Below are positions 8,942 to 17,243 of a DNA stretch of 43,446 nucleotides, piece after piece. Both the position numbers and the translations under genes were made by a program. Under the pieces are notes generated by a model. It ran no database searches, was not told where the DNA came from, and saw only the letters and a program-made list of their open reading frames with translations. Origin of the DNA: Bacteroidales bacterium Bact_19 (GTDB lineage: Bacteria; Bacteroidota; Bacteroidia; Bacteroidales; ML635J-15); the NCBI GenBank assembly GCA_001603595.1, contig LUZK01000073.1, positions 1-43,446 on the forward strand, given 5' to 3'. Position 1 is the first letter of the stretch; each line of letters opens with the position of its first letter.

Positions 8942-9733
8942 TTATTTAGAATTTAATCTTTTATACATTTCTTGAGCTATAAAACTTGCAACATCATCGG
9001 CATAAGAATTCATTGAAAATCCGGCATCATAACCTAACTCTTTAGCCAATTCGTGGGTGATTCTAGGTCCACCGCAAATTAAGATAACTTTTTTGCGAAT
9101 ACCTTCGGCTTCAAGCATTTCAACCAGCTCTGCCAAGTTTTTGATATGCACATCCTTTTGAGTAACGGTCTGAGAAACGAGCAAAGCATCGGCATTTAAT
9201 TCTATTGCTTTTTTAACAAAATCTTCATTTGGCACCTGAGCTCCCATATTAAGAGTTTCGAACATTTCATAGCGTTCGAGTCCGTAGTGCCCGGCATAGC
9301 CTTTCATATTCATTATAGCATCTATGCCAACCGTATGAGCATCTGTACCAGTACTTGCACCAATAACGACAATTTTTCTGCCTATATTTTGTTTTATAAA
9401 TTCATCACATTCTTTCATGTCCATTTTTACAGAATCAACTTTTGGAACATGAATAGCTGTATAATCAATTGTATGAATACAGGAACCGTAGCAAACAAAG
9501 AAGGTGAAACCATCTGTAAGTCCTTTATAATAAACTACTTGAGGATTTTCAAATCCCATTTTTTTCATAAGTTGTTTAGCAGCTTCTATTGCTTCGTCGT
9601 TACAAGGAACCGGCAAAGTAAAACTTAGTTGGGTTTTACCATCGTTCATTGTATCGCCATAAGGTTTAACTTTTTTAAGGTCGAGAGTTTTATCGAAATC
9701 TTTACTCTCCATTGAATACAATCCGCCGCTCAT
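8942..9733 (-). CDS. kamE: Beta-lysine/D-lysine 5,6-aminomutase, B12-binding beta subunit
   Basis: This 263-residue subunit binds adenosylcobalamin and PLP, and with KamD moves the terminal amino group of beta-lysine to give 3,5-diaminohexanoate. The base-off B12 motif is GTDAHTVG, with cobalt-ligating His133. The PLP lysine is Lys144 in MNMKGYAGHYGLERY. Both numbers equal those of the characterised Clostridium sticklandii enzyme as I recall it. The Rossmann-type domain continues with SQTVTQKD and ILICGGPRI. The N-terminal 100 residues match the family's dimerisation domain. The ATG shares its first base with the kamD stop (TAATG overlap), a sign of tightly coupled, stoichiometric synthesis. 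Confidence 0.95.
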   Translation of the reverse strand: MSGGLYSMESKDFDKTLDLKKVKPYGDTMNDGKTQLSFTLPVPCNDEAIEAAKQLMKKMGFENPQVVYYKGLTDGFTFFVCYGSCIHTIDYTAIHVPKVDSVKMDMKECDEFIKQNIGRKIVVIGASTGTDAHTVGIDAIMNMKGYAGHYGLERYEMFETLNMGAQVPNEDFVKKAIELNADALLVSQTVTQKDVHIKNLAELVEMLEAEGIRKKVILICGGPRITHELAKELGYDAGFSMNSYADDVASFIAQEMYKRLNSK

Positions 9734-11292
9734 TATTTGTTTCCTCCTTTCATTAAATTAATAAATGGGTTGAAATAGTTTTCAGCTTTTTCAACAACAC
9801 CATTGAGTCCTTTTCCTCCGTTTCTAGATCTTTTAGTTTCAGCAAAAAGTCCTTTTTCCAGAGCTGTAAAAAGACCGAGTTTTTCAATTTCTGCCAACAA
9901 ATTTAAGGCATCGTCTAAGACTTTTGCAGCACGTTGTCGGATTATTCCGCCTTCTTTAAATTCAACTTCATTCCCTATATCGTGTAGATTATTGAAAATA
10001 TATTTTGCATTTTCAATTGACAAATACCTGTCGGACATAAATGGAGTATGAATAGCTTCTGTTAGCATTCCCAATAAATGTATACCCTGTCCTGTCCAGA
10101 TTGAAATTTGATTAAAAAGAGCATCCTGAACATGCCCGCGGAAGATATTTCCGGTCATATATTTTGTTGGAGGCATATATTTTAATGGGGCTTTTGGAAA
10201 AATTTCGCGGGTCATTTGAGCCTGAGCTAATTCATAGAGGAATCCGTTTTTCAAATCAGGATCCATTTCAAAAGCATGTCCTAGACCCATTTGTTCTTCG
10301 GGCATTCCGGCTAATAATGCGAGTTGTTCATTGATTAAATCTGAAGCAAGAACTGTATGTGCCTGTTCGAAAGCATCAGCAGTGGTTAAATAATTATCTT
10401 CACCTGTATTAATTATAACGCCGGCGAAGCCATTAATAATTCTGCTAAAATACTGGTCAATAATTGTTCGTTGAGGATTTATATCTCTGAAGAGAATTCC
10501 GTAAAGCGCATCATTTAGCATAACATCAAGCCTTTCAAGTGCACCCATGGCAGCAATTTCGGGCATACATAATCCTGAACAATAATTACATAATCTGATA
10601 TATCGTCCAATTTCCTGCCCGACTTCATCAAGTGCAGATCTCATAATTTTGAAATTTTCCTGAGTGGCATAAGTTCCGCCGAAACCTTCGGTTGTAGCAC
10701 CGTAAGGCACGTAGTCCAGAAGGCTTTGCCCGGTTGTTCTGATAACAGCAATAATATCAGCCCCTTGACGAGCAGCAGCCTGTGCTTGTATTACATCTTC
10801 GTAAATATTTCCGGTAGCAACGATGACATAGAGATATGGTCGAGAACCTTCGCCCAAAGTTTCGAGTAATTCTTTTCTACGTTTTACGTTGTTTTTTATT
10901 CTTTCCACTGTTGCATTGATGTAAGGCATAACAGCCTCTTGAATTTTTTCGATACTATGAAGAGACAATTTGGTTATGTCAAGGTTTGATTTTGCAATTT
11001 CTTCTGCAATTTGCTGAGGTGTTAATCCTGTATTACAAATTGCATTCCCGATAAAATATAATATTCCATGCCCTAAAAGTTTATTGTTATGAACCTGATC
11101 AACAACAACATTCGGCAAAGGAACTTCATTTTCATCAATACCGTCTATACCTATTAACCTGCAAAGTGTTCGCTCTACAGCAACTGTGGAATAATTTTCT
11201 ACAAAATTCTGCACATCTGCAGCAATATTTTCGGCTAATCTTCTGGCCTCATCAACTTTAGCAAAATCCAATCCTAACTTACTTTTCCTCAT
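9733..11292 (-). CDS. kamD: Beta-lysine/D-lysine 5,6-aminomutase, alpha subunit
   Basis: This 519-residue TIM-barrel subunit of the B12/PLP aminomutase catalyses the radical 1,2-amino shift with KamE. The family is clear from segments such as SRPYLYVIVATGNIYEDVI, RTTGQSLLDYVPYGATTEG, LCNYCSGLCMPEIA and GQGIHLLGMLTEAIHTPFMS. Its length is normal for the alpha subunit. It follows kamC by 65 bases and overlaps kamE by one base. The cluster context makes L-beta-lysine from KamA the physiological substrate. Enzymes of this family are known to be prone to self-inactivation, which bears on the kamB and kamC genes just upstream. Confidence 0.95.
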   Translation of the reverse strand: MRKSKLGLDFAKVDEARRLAENIAADVQNFVENYSTVAVERTLCRLIGIDGIDENEVPLPNVVVDQVHNNKLLGHGILYFIGNAICNTGLTPQQIAEEIAKSNLDITKLSLHSIEKIQEAVMPYINATVERIKNNVKRRKELLETLGEGSRPYLYVIVATGNIYEDVIQAQAAARQGADIIAVIRTTGQSLLDYVPYGATTEGFGGTYATQENFKIMRSALDEVGQEIGRYIRLCNYCSGLCMPEIAAMGALERLDVMLNDALYGILFRDINPQRTIIDQYFSRIINGFAGVIINTGEDNYLTTADAFEQAHTVLASDLINEQLALLAGMPEEQMGLGHAFEMDPDLKNGFLYELAQAQMTREIFPKAPLKYMPPTKYMTGNIFRGHVQDALFNQISIWTGQGIHLLGMLTEAIHTPFMSDRYLSIENAKYIFNNLHDIGNEVEFKEGGIIRQRAAKVLDDALNLLAEIEKLGLFTALEKGLFAETKRSRNGGKGLNGVVEKAENYFNPFINLMKGGNK

Positions 11293-11357
11293 ACCAAATT
11301 TATTTCATTAAAACTTTCAAATTTAAATAATTTATAAATAATATTAAAATCCTTTTG

Positions 11358-12746
11358 TCATAATTTACGACTTATAAAATCTCTGGCCGAAAACACTAAT
11401 TCTTTTTCGACACCAAGCATTTCTATAATATTTAAAGCATCGTTGGGAACAAAATTTTCATCAATTTCTACCAATAAATAATCAATATAATCATTTATGT
11501 TAGTTGAATTAACTTCTTGGTTTTTAATTTCATCTGTTTTAAGTCCTTTGACTTTATATCTCTTACTTCGTGTGATTATACCGCTATAATGAGTTGTTAC
11601 AACACAAGACGAATTATATTTTTCCATAAGATATACAAAAGCATTGACAATTGCTTTACCTTCGTCGGGATTAGTTGTTCGTGCAAGTTCGTCAACTAAT
11701 CCAAGAATTTTTTTCCCTTTTTTAGCGGCTTTTATAATTTTATCAACATTAAGCATTTCTGCAGCAAAAGATGATAATCCTGTTAATTCATCCTGGTTAT
11801 CGCCAAGTGACATTATTATTTCTTCAACAGGCATGATCTCAGCTTTTTGTGCCGGAACATAAAATGCAAACTGAAACATTATTTGAGCAACTGCAAGAGT
11901 TTTTAACAAAACAGTTTTTCCTGACATATTTGCACCTGTAATAAGGCAAGGTTTTTGGTCAATTCCAATATCCACTGCCTGAAACTTTTTTCCTTTTTTA
12001 CTTAATATATCAGCAATAAAAGGGTTAAATAATCCGCAATAATTTATTCTATTTTCGACAATTTCCGGTCTGCACAAATTAAACTTTTCGATCAACTGTG
12101 TTTTAGCAAGTAAAACATCAAATTTTGCAACATTCCGCAAATTAATTTCTAAATCTTTACAATAATGTCTTAATTCTTTGCAAAGTTTTGTTCTAATTTG
12201 ATCTTCTAATTTAAGTATCTCTATATAAAGTTCATCTTTTTTATTTTGATTATTCGTGGAAATTCTTTCTTTTCTTAATTTTGCAAGTTTTGAATCGTAG
12301 GAATCATAAATATAAAATGTCATCAACCCCGTATTATCAGGATCCAGGATATTTATAACAATAGACAGATCAGAAAATTCGAGACTAGTATAATTAATTT
12401 CACATAAAATTTCTTTCAATTTCTGAATTAAAACAGAAAATTTTTTTACTTCAAACAATTGAATATCATCAACAGTAAACCCGGATTGGATATTTTTTAT
12501 TATTAACGATACATCATAAACCTGAGACAATAAATGCAGGATATTCGTTTTAGTTATTTCGGATAAGGATGTATATTTTATAAATAATTCATCAAGTAAT
12601 TCCAGTTCATCTTCAATTTGATTGGGAGCAACAATAAATTTGGAGTTTAGGAGTTCTTTTCGACCTGGAGCAGAACAGATATTCATATTATCATAAATAA
12701 ATTTCACTCCAACATGCTCCGCTATGTAATTTCTAAATGTTTTCAC
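11358..12746 (-). CDS. kamC: KamC: MutS-like ATPase of the lysine fermentation cluster
   Basis: This 462-residue protein has the MutS core/clamp-like helical region (residues 50-230) and a MutS-type ABC ATPase domain (about 235-462). Seen motifs: Walker A GANMSGKT (271-278), the trans-acting LTGLSSFAAEM segment (321-331, compare STFMxEM in MutS), Walker B ILGLVDE (347-353) followed by LARTTNPDEG, and the switch His386 in TTHYSG. The mismatch-recognition and connector domains are absent, so DNA repair is unlikely to be its job. Homologues sit in kam clusters of Fusobacterium and Porphyromonas. A role as ATP-driven chaperone or reactivase of KamDE is inference. The gene starts 2 bases after the kamB stop, so the pair is translationally coupled. 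Confidence 0.85.
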   Translation of the reverse strand: MKTFRNYIAEHVGVKFIYDNMNICSAPGRKELLNSKFIVAPNQIEDELELLDELFIKYTSLSEITKTNILHLLSQVYDVSLIIKNIQSGFTVDDIQLFEVKKFSVLIQKLKEILCEINYTSLEFSDLSIVINILDPDNTGLMTFYIYDSYDSKLAKLRKERISTNNQNKKDELYIEILKLEDQIRTKLCKELRHYCKDLEINLRNVAKFDVLLAKTQLIEKFNLCRPEIVENRINYCGLFNPFIADILSKKGKKFQAVDIGIDQKPCLITGANMSGKTVLLKTLAVAQIMFQFAFYVPAQKAEIMPVEEIIMSLGDNQDELTGLSSFAAEMLNVDKIIKAAKKGKKILGLVDELARTTNPDEGKAIVNAFVYLMEKYNSSCVVTTHYSGIITRSKRYKVKGLKTDEIKNQEVNSTNINDYIDYLLVEIDENFVPNDALNIIEMLGVEKELVFSARDFISRKL

Positions 12747-12748
12747 TT

Positions 12749-13756
12749 TTAAATTTTTTTAATATCGTAAATTGGTAATTTTATTTCGTCGTGAAGTTTA
12801 TCTGCAAGCAAATTTGAATCTAACTTATAACCAAATGGAGAAAGTGGATTTATGCAAATTGCTATTAAATTTGGCTTTAACAGTACCCTTATTTCACCTC
12901 CGGATCTTAAAAATCCGTAATATTTTTCTTTTGAAATAAATATTTTTGTAAAATCCTTAACAAGTATTACGATCTTCTTTTTAGTATTTTGAACTCTTAT
13001 CAGTTCTATAAATCTATCTGTCAAGATTCCGCTCAAAAAAATGGCGGAAGCTTTATTAATAAATTCGGGAGAAATTTTGTCTGCAAAAAGCCCTGATTCA
13101 ATACAGGTGTCAATAAGTTCATTGTCTTTTGTAATAATGTATAGTCCCTTTTCTTTTCCCATTAATATTTCGTGATGTTCGGTATCAAAACTTTCAATAT
13201 TTATGAGCTTAACTAAAAAAGCTGTTTTCTTTACAATATCATCTATCCCGGGAGCAACAGCTGCTCCGGTAGTGAGAATCATACTTTCAGTAATGGAAGG
13301 CGATGCTGATGATTTTCTCGACAATGCTCCGTCAACCAGAAACAAGTCAACTCCCATATCTCTTGTTTTATCAATTATTTCTTTCAACCAAACTGTTTGA
13401 GAAGGTCCTGAACAAATTACCTTACCAAAATCTTTGGCACGAGCTGTAATTAAACGTCCCAAAGCAGTAGATTTTTGTGTTATATCAAGAATTTCTGCAG
13501 TTAATTGTTTTTGTTTATAGTGTTTTTCCGAAGTAATAAAAATTGTTCCTGGATAAATTTCGATTTCCGGTTTTGGTGTTTCAGTTACCTGATCTACGCT
13601 CTCCCCATCTATGCCAATGGATGTTAATCCTATTATTTTTTCTTTCTCCTTGAGTCTATAAATTACATAATTTAAACACTCAGTTTTACCTGTATTCTTC
13701 TCCATCCCCACAATGGACAAACTTCTGCTTACTAATATTTTATCAATAAATGGCAA
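12749..13756 (-). CDS. kamB: KamB: P-loop NTPase-like protein of the lysine fermentation cluster
   Basis: This 335-residue protein is known only from lysine fermentation clusters, and its biochemical role is not established to my knowledge. A Walker A-like motif GMEKNTGKT (17-25) follows a first beta strand (LSIVG), and a Walker B-like DLFLVDG (137-143) is followed by ALSRKSSASPS; this arrangement resembles BioD/MobB-type P-loop proteins. The start is a TTG at 13756. An in-frame TGA lies two codons upstream, and the next ATG (codon 18) would remove the strand and first glycine of the P-loop. The TTG is therefore the only start that keeps the domain whole. It is the first gene of the second lysine unit, directly after the transposase gene. 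Confidence 0.8.
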   Translation of the reverse strand: MPFIDKILVSRSLSIVGMEKNTGKTECLNYVIYRLKEKEKIIGLTSIGIDGESVDQVTETPKPEIEIYPGTIFITSEKHYKQKQLTAEILDITQKSTALGRLITARAKDFGKVICSGPSQTVWLKEIIDKTRDMGVDLFLVDGALSRKSSASPSITESMILTTGAAVAPGIDDIVKKTAFLVKLINIESFDTEHHEILMGKEKGLYIITKDNELIDTCIESGLFADKISPEFINKASAIFLSGILTDRFIELIRVQNTKKKIVILVKDFTKIFISKEKYYGFLRSGGEIRVLLKPNLIAICINPLSPFGYKLDSNLLADKLHDEIKLPIYDIKKI

Positions 13757-13772
13757 CTCTCAAAAATTTTCT

Positions 13773-13780
13773 CAAATTTA
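13773..13780 (-). promoter_or_regulatory. -7 box TAAATTTG upstream of kamB
   Basis: A minus-strand TAAATTTG lies 16 bases before the TTG start of kamB, between it and the transposase gene. No TTTG is seen at -33, so this may be a weak or activator-dependent promoter. It would explain how kamB to thiolase is expressed beyond the kamA terminator. Confidence 0.4.
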
Positions 13781-13824
13781 GAAAACTTTGCAATAATTAT
13801 ATTTACCGAAATAAAAAATAACTA

Positions 13825-14784
13825 TTAATATAGTATATTATCCTGTGTTATATAATATAATTTTGTCCGCTTCCAACTTCTTTTTATTGGTCTTGAATAT
13901 TTTGCTTCACAATGCAAATCCAAAAACTCTTTGTATGTCTCCTCCATTTGCGTAAAAATTCTCCAAACAAACTTCTGACATAAATACTTAGTTGTCATTG
14001 CATCAAATATTTGCATCTCTTTAGTAATAAAAAAATTATTATACCCCTGCAAATATTTAGTAGATACACCCTTCAGCTCATAGTTGATAAAGTTAACTAT
14101 CTTTGACGATAACTGTTGATAATAACGGACAATTCTATGCTTCAAATATACAGATACATCTTTATGTACAACTTTTTTATCAATTCTATTATTTTTTGTA
14201 AATTTCAAAAATGCATCTTTTTCAGGAATTAATAACTTGCATGATTCCATTATTTTTTTTCTCAATACCCTATCCAAATGTTCTGCATTCAGATTTCCAA
14301 CAGTTGCAATTCTCACAAAGTTTATATTTTGATCTGTTGTATTTAATACTCTGGAGAAATATCTTTTATTTATATCATTCTCTTTTTTACTCAAACCTCT
14401 CCTGCCCTTCTGACTAAACCTAAAACTTATATCACCAACAAAAGCCTCATCTTTAAACAAAATATTCTGCTGTGGAATAGAAGAAAAAATTTTGTGTCTC
14501 CAATCAAATGATGTTAACTTAGCTATATTAAAACGTTTCGACATCTTCATAACAGAAGATAATCCTTCTTTCTTCAAAACTTCAGCATATTCAATAAATA
14601 ATTCCTTTTTGTGAATATAATGAATTGAAGTCCCACTACTTGGCAAAAATGTACGTTTACAATCTTTACATTTATACCTATGAGTAAATTTGTATTTACC
14701 ATGCTTTTTGAATTTCGTACTATTGCAGTACGGACAATTTGTTACCAAGAGGTTTTCTTTATAAAGTTTAATCAGTTTTTCCAT
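13825..14784 (-). mobile_element. IS1595/ISXO2-like transposase gene between kamA and kamB
   Basis: The 319-residue product has an N-terminal zinc ribbon (CPYC at 17-20, CKDC at 38-41), a helix-turn-helix-like region to FDWRHK, a likely first catalytic Asp in FKDEAFVGD, a possible second in EKDAF, and the C-terminal GVSTKYLQGY that IS1595-type transposases carry. The NxYHSRLK-like motif expected 15-20 residues before GVSTKYL reads YYQQLSSK, so the third catalytic position looks altered and the enzyme may be inactive. No convincing terminal inverted repeats or target duplication were seen in the flanks (13757-13824 and 14785-14854), so element ends are not defined and the coordinates cover the gene only. 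A broken relative lies at 1-535. Confidence 0.75.
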
Positions 14785-14841
14785 AATTAAATAAAAATAA
14801 AAAAGTAAAAACGCAATATAGCCACATAAATTTGGTATTAA

Positions 14842-14882
14842 TAAAAAATATTCTATAAATAACCTCTCTCGAGGTTATTTAT
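14842..14882 (-). terminator. Rho-independent terminator after kamA
   Basis: A perfect 12-base stem (14855-14866 with 14871-14882) closes a TCTC loop; its core is AACCTC/GAGGTT. On the minus strand the sequence after the stem is ATAGAATATTTTTTATT, a U-rich tail. It begins 8 bases past the kamA stop, so the first lysine unit ends here, before the transposase gene. Confidence 0.85.
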
Positions 14883-14889
14883 TCTTTGT

Positions 14890-16131
14890 TTATTTATTCT
14901 TATGTCTTTTCTTTCTCGACAATCCTTCCGGTTCTAACGACATATGACTCCCGTTTAATAATGCGGCAACTCCTTCTACTCCTTTCTTACATTCATCACA
15001 ATTGCAGTTATCAACATAATCAGTTGGTTCTGTATAAGTGGTTATTACTCCTTCAAAGTTCCTTAATACAATCCGTCCGGGACTTTGTGAAATTATGTAA
15101 GTCGGCATCACCGGAGTCTTTCCTCCTCCCCCGGGAGCATCAACTACAAATGTAGGAACAGCATATCCCGAAGTGTGTCCTCTTAAATTTTCTATAATCT
15201 CTATACCTTTTGATACTGGTGTTCTGAAATGCTCCAATCCCATAGAAAGATCACATTGATAGATATAATATGGTCTTACTCTTATTTTCACAAGATCGTG
15301 TACAAGTTTCTTCATTACATGAACACAATCATTTACACCTCTTAATAATACAGATTGATTTCCTAAAGGAACACCGGCATTGGCAAGTTTTGCACATGCT
15401 TCAGCTGCCTCAGGTGTTACCTCTTTTGAATGATTAAAATGTGTATTCAACCAAATTGGATGATATTTTTTCAACATGTTTACAAGGTCATCTGTGATAC
15501 GTTGAGGACAAACTACAGGTGTACGTGTTCCGATTCTTATTATTTCAACGTGAGGAATTTCACGCAATCTTTTAATTATTGATTCTAGCATTTTATCCGA
15601 GACCATCAATGCATCACCGCCCGAAAGGAGAACATCTCTTACTTGAGGCGTATTCGCAATATAATCTATTGCTTTTTGAATTCTTTCGCTTGGTGATTCT
15701 CTATCCGTTTGACCGGCAAATCTTCTTCGAGTACAATGTCTGCAATACATGGAACACATGTCTGTTATTAAAAACAGAACTCTGTCGGGGTAACGATGTG
15801 TTAATCCGGGGACGGGAGAATCTTCGTCTTCGTGCAACGGGTCAAGTAAATCAGCTGCCGAAATATGTGTTTCAGCTCCTGTTGGAATAGCTTGTTTTCT
15901 GATAGGACAATTTTTGTCTTCAGGATCTATTAAACTAAGATAGTATGGAGTAATTGCCATTCTTAAGGTTTGCAATGATTTGATTACTCCTTCTTCTTCT
16001 TCAGGAGATAATTTAATATACTTTTTAAGTTCTTCTAAAGTTTCTATCCTATTTTTTACTTGCCATTTCCAATCATTCCATTGTTCGTCAGGAACATTCG
16101 GAAACATTTTTTTTCTTCCTTCACTCATCAT
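14890..16131 (-). CDS. kamA: L-lysine 2,3-aminomutase (radical SAM, PLP)
   Basis: The product converts L-lysine to L-beta-lysine, the entry step of the pathway. The radical SAM cluster motif is C126SMYC130RHC133. The PLP lysine is Lys338 in [11 protein letters not shown]. Asp294 (YQCD) and Asp331 (VVDAP) are the two acidic residues that hold the substrate's epsilon-amino group and separate true lysine 2,3-aminomutases from the EF-P enzyme EpmB and from glutamate mutases. C-terminal CNCDEC together with C269 forms the structural zinc site. The protein begins MM; starting at the second Met makes every number equal the Clostridium subterminale enzyme as I recall it. It is the last gene of the first unit, 11 bases after kdd copy 2. 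Confidence 0.96.
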   Translation of the reverse strand: MMSEGRKKMFPNVPDEQWNDWKWQVKNRIETLEELKKYIKLSPEEEEGVIKSLQTLRMAITPYYLSLIDPEDKNCPIRKQAIPTGAETHISAADLLDPLHEDEDSPVPGLTHRYPDRVLFLITDMCSMYCRHCTRRRFAGQTDRESPSERIQKAIDYIANTPQVRDVLLSGGDALMVSDKMLESIIKRLREIPHVEIIRIGTRTPVVCPQRITDDLVNMLKKYHPIWLNTHFNHSKEVTPEAAEACAKLANAGVPLGNQSVLLRGVNDCVHVMKKLVHDLVKIRVRPYYIYQCDLSMGLEHFRTPVSKGIEIIENLRGHTSGYAVPTFVVDAPGGGGKTPVMPTYIISQSPGRIVLRNFEGVITTYTEPTDYVDNCNCDECKKGVEGVAALLNGSHMSLEPEGLSRKKRHKNK

Positions 16132-16142
16132 TTTTCAGAATT

Positions 16143-17177
16143 TTAAACGTAAATTTTTTCAAATAAAGCTCTTATTTCAGGAGACTCTCTTAAAATATCG
16201 AGTGTTAATTGTGCGTGGCCTTTTGCATAACCATTACCAACAATCAGATTTATGTCTTTTCCAACACCTTCTGCTCCCAGTGCTGCTTTAGTAAACGATG
16301 TTGCCATTGAAAAAAAATAAATTATTCCCTGTCCCTTTGCTATAAGAATTGAAGTCATTTCGGTATTGGGAACATTCACATTATTTATAACAACATCACA
16401 TCCTCTCGGACCGGTAATTTCAATAACTTTGTTATAAACTTCCATTACTTTGGTTGCATCTGCAACAACTACATGGTGTGCAAGTTTCATATCAACGATT
16501 CTCTTTGCATTTTCCGGAGAATATTCAACCACAATTACTTCTCCATAAGGGCCAACATTCTTCATCGCCTGATAGCAGCAAAGAATTCCGGATTTTCCAC
16601 CGCCTCCGATTATGCAAACGGTATCACCTTCTTTTACCAGTCTGTCAACCTGAGCAGGTGCACCTGCCACATCAAGAGCTGCTAATGCAAGTTTTTCGGG
16701 AATATCATCAGGAAGCACGGCATAAATTCCGCTTTCAAATAATATAGCTTCGGCTTTGACATCAACTTGATCAATATGCGGATCAAGTTTTAAAATTTCA
16801 TAAATCTTCAATGGAGTCAAAGATAATGAAACTAATGTAGCTATTTTATCACCTACCATAAGTTTTTTATCAGGAAAATTAGAACCAATTTCTTTAACCA
16901 CACCAATTAACATTCCTCCGGAACCGGTAACGGGATTTTGCATTTTTCCTCTTTCATCCACAATTGAAAGTATCATTTCTTTCATTTTATCAGCATCATG
17001 ACCGCAAGCTTGCCTTATTTGTGTGTAGCTGGCAGAGTCAATATTTAAAGTCCTTACATCAATAAGTATTTCATTATCATAAATACTCATTGTATTATCC
17101 AATTTATATGCCGGTTGCGGCAATGTTCCTTCCGGTTCAATCACTCTGTGAGTACCAAATCTGCATCCTTTCTTCAT
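16143..17177 (-). CDS. kdd: 3,5-diaminohexanoate dehydrogenase, copy 2
   Basis: This 344-residue MDR-fold oxidoreductase oxidises L-erythro-3,5-diaminohexanoate to 5-amino-3-oxohexanoate. It shares most of its length with the neighbouring copy (for example HRVIEPEG, NPVTGSGGML, ALDVAGAPAQ, FSMATSFTKAALGAEGVG). The Rossmann loop is GGGGKSG (191-197), and the second strand ends VIVVEYS with Glu218 where an NAD-preferring enzyme carries an acid. It is 66 bases after copy 1 and 11 bases before kamA. Which copy carries the main flux cannot be told from sequence. Confidence 0.88.
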   Translation of the reverse strand: MKKGCRFGTHRVIEPEGTLPQPAYKLDNTMSIYDNEILIDVRTLNIDSASYTQIRQACGHDADKMKEMILSIVDERGKMQNPVTGSGGMLIGVVKEIGSNFPDKKLMVGDKIATLVSLSLTPLKIYEILKLDPHIDQVDVKAEAILFESGIYAVLPDDIPEKLALAALDVAGAPAQVDRLVKEGDTVCIIGGGGKSGILCCYQAMKNVGPYGEVIVVEYSPENAKRIVDMKLAHHVVVADATKVMEVYNKVIEITGPRGCDVVINNVNVPNTEMTSILIAKGQGIIYFFSMATSFTKAALGAEGVGKDINLIVGNGYAKGHAQLTLDILRESPEIRALFEKIYV

Positions 17178-17243
17178 TATCCTCGAGTTTTATTTAGCAA
17201 ACCTATGCAAAAAAATAACAGAAGTTTGTAAAAGATTTTCTAA

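Noticed and set aside
11358-12746. MutS or MutS2 for DNA repair
   Set aside because: At 462 residues it lacks the mismatch-binding and connector domains and the Smr domain, and it is embedded in the kam unit.
13757-14860. Terminal inverted repeats of the insertion element
   Set aside because: The best flank match (TTACCGAAAT near 13803 against ATACCAAATT near 14836) is short and imperfect and below what I would call a repeat.
14890-16131. EF-P lysyl-modifying EpmB or glutamate 2,3-aminomutase instead of KamA
   Set aside because: Both Asp residues that hold the lysine side chain are present, the C-terminal zinc motif is complete, and the gene lies with kdd, kce and kamDE.
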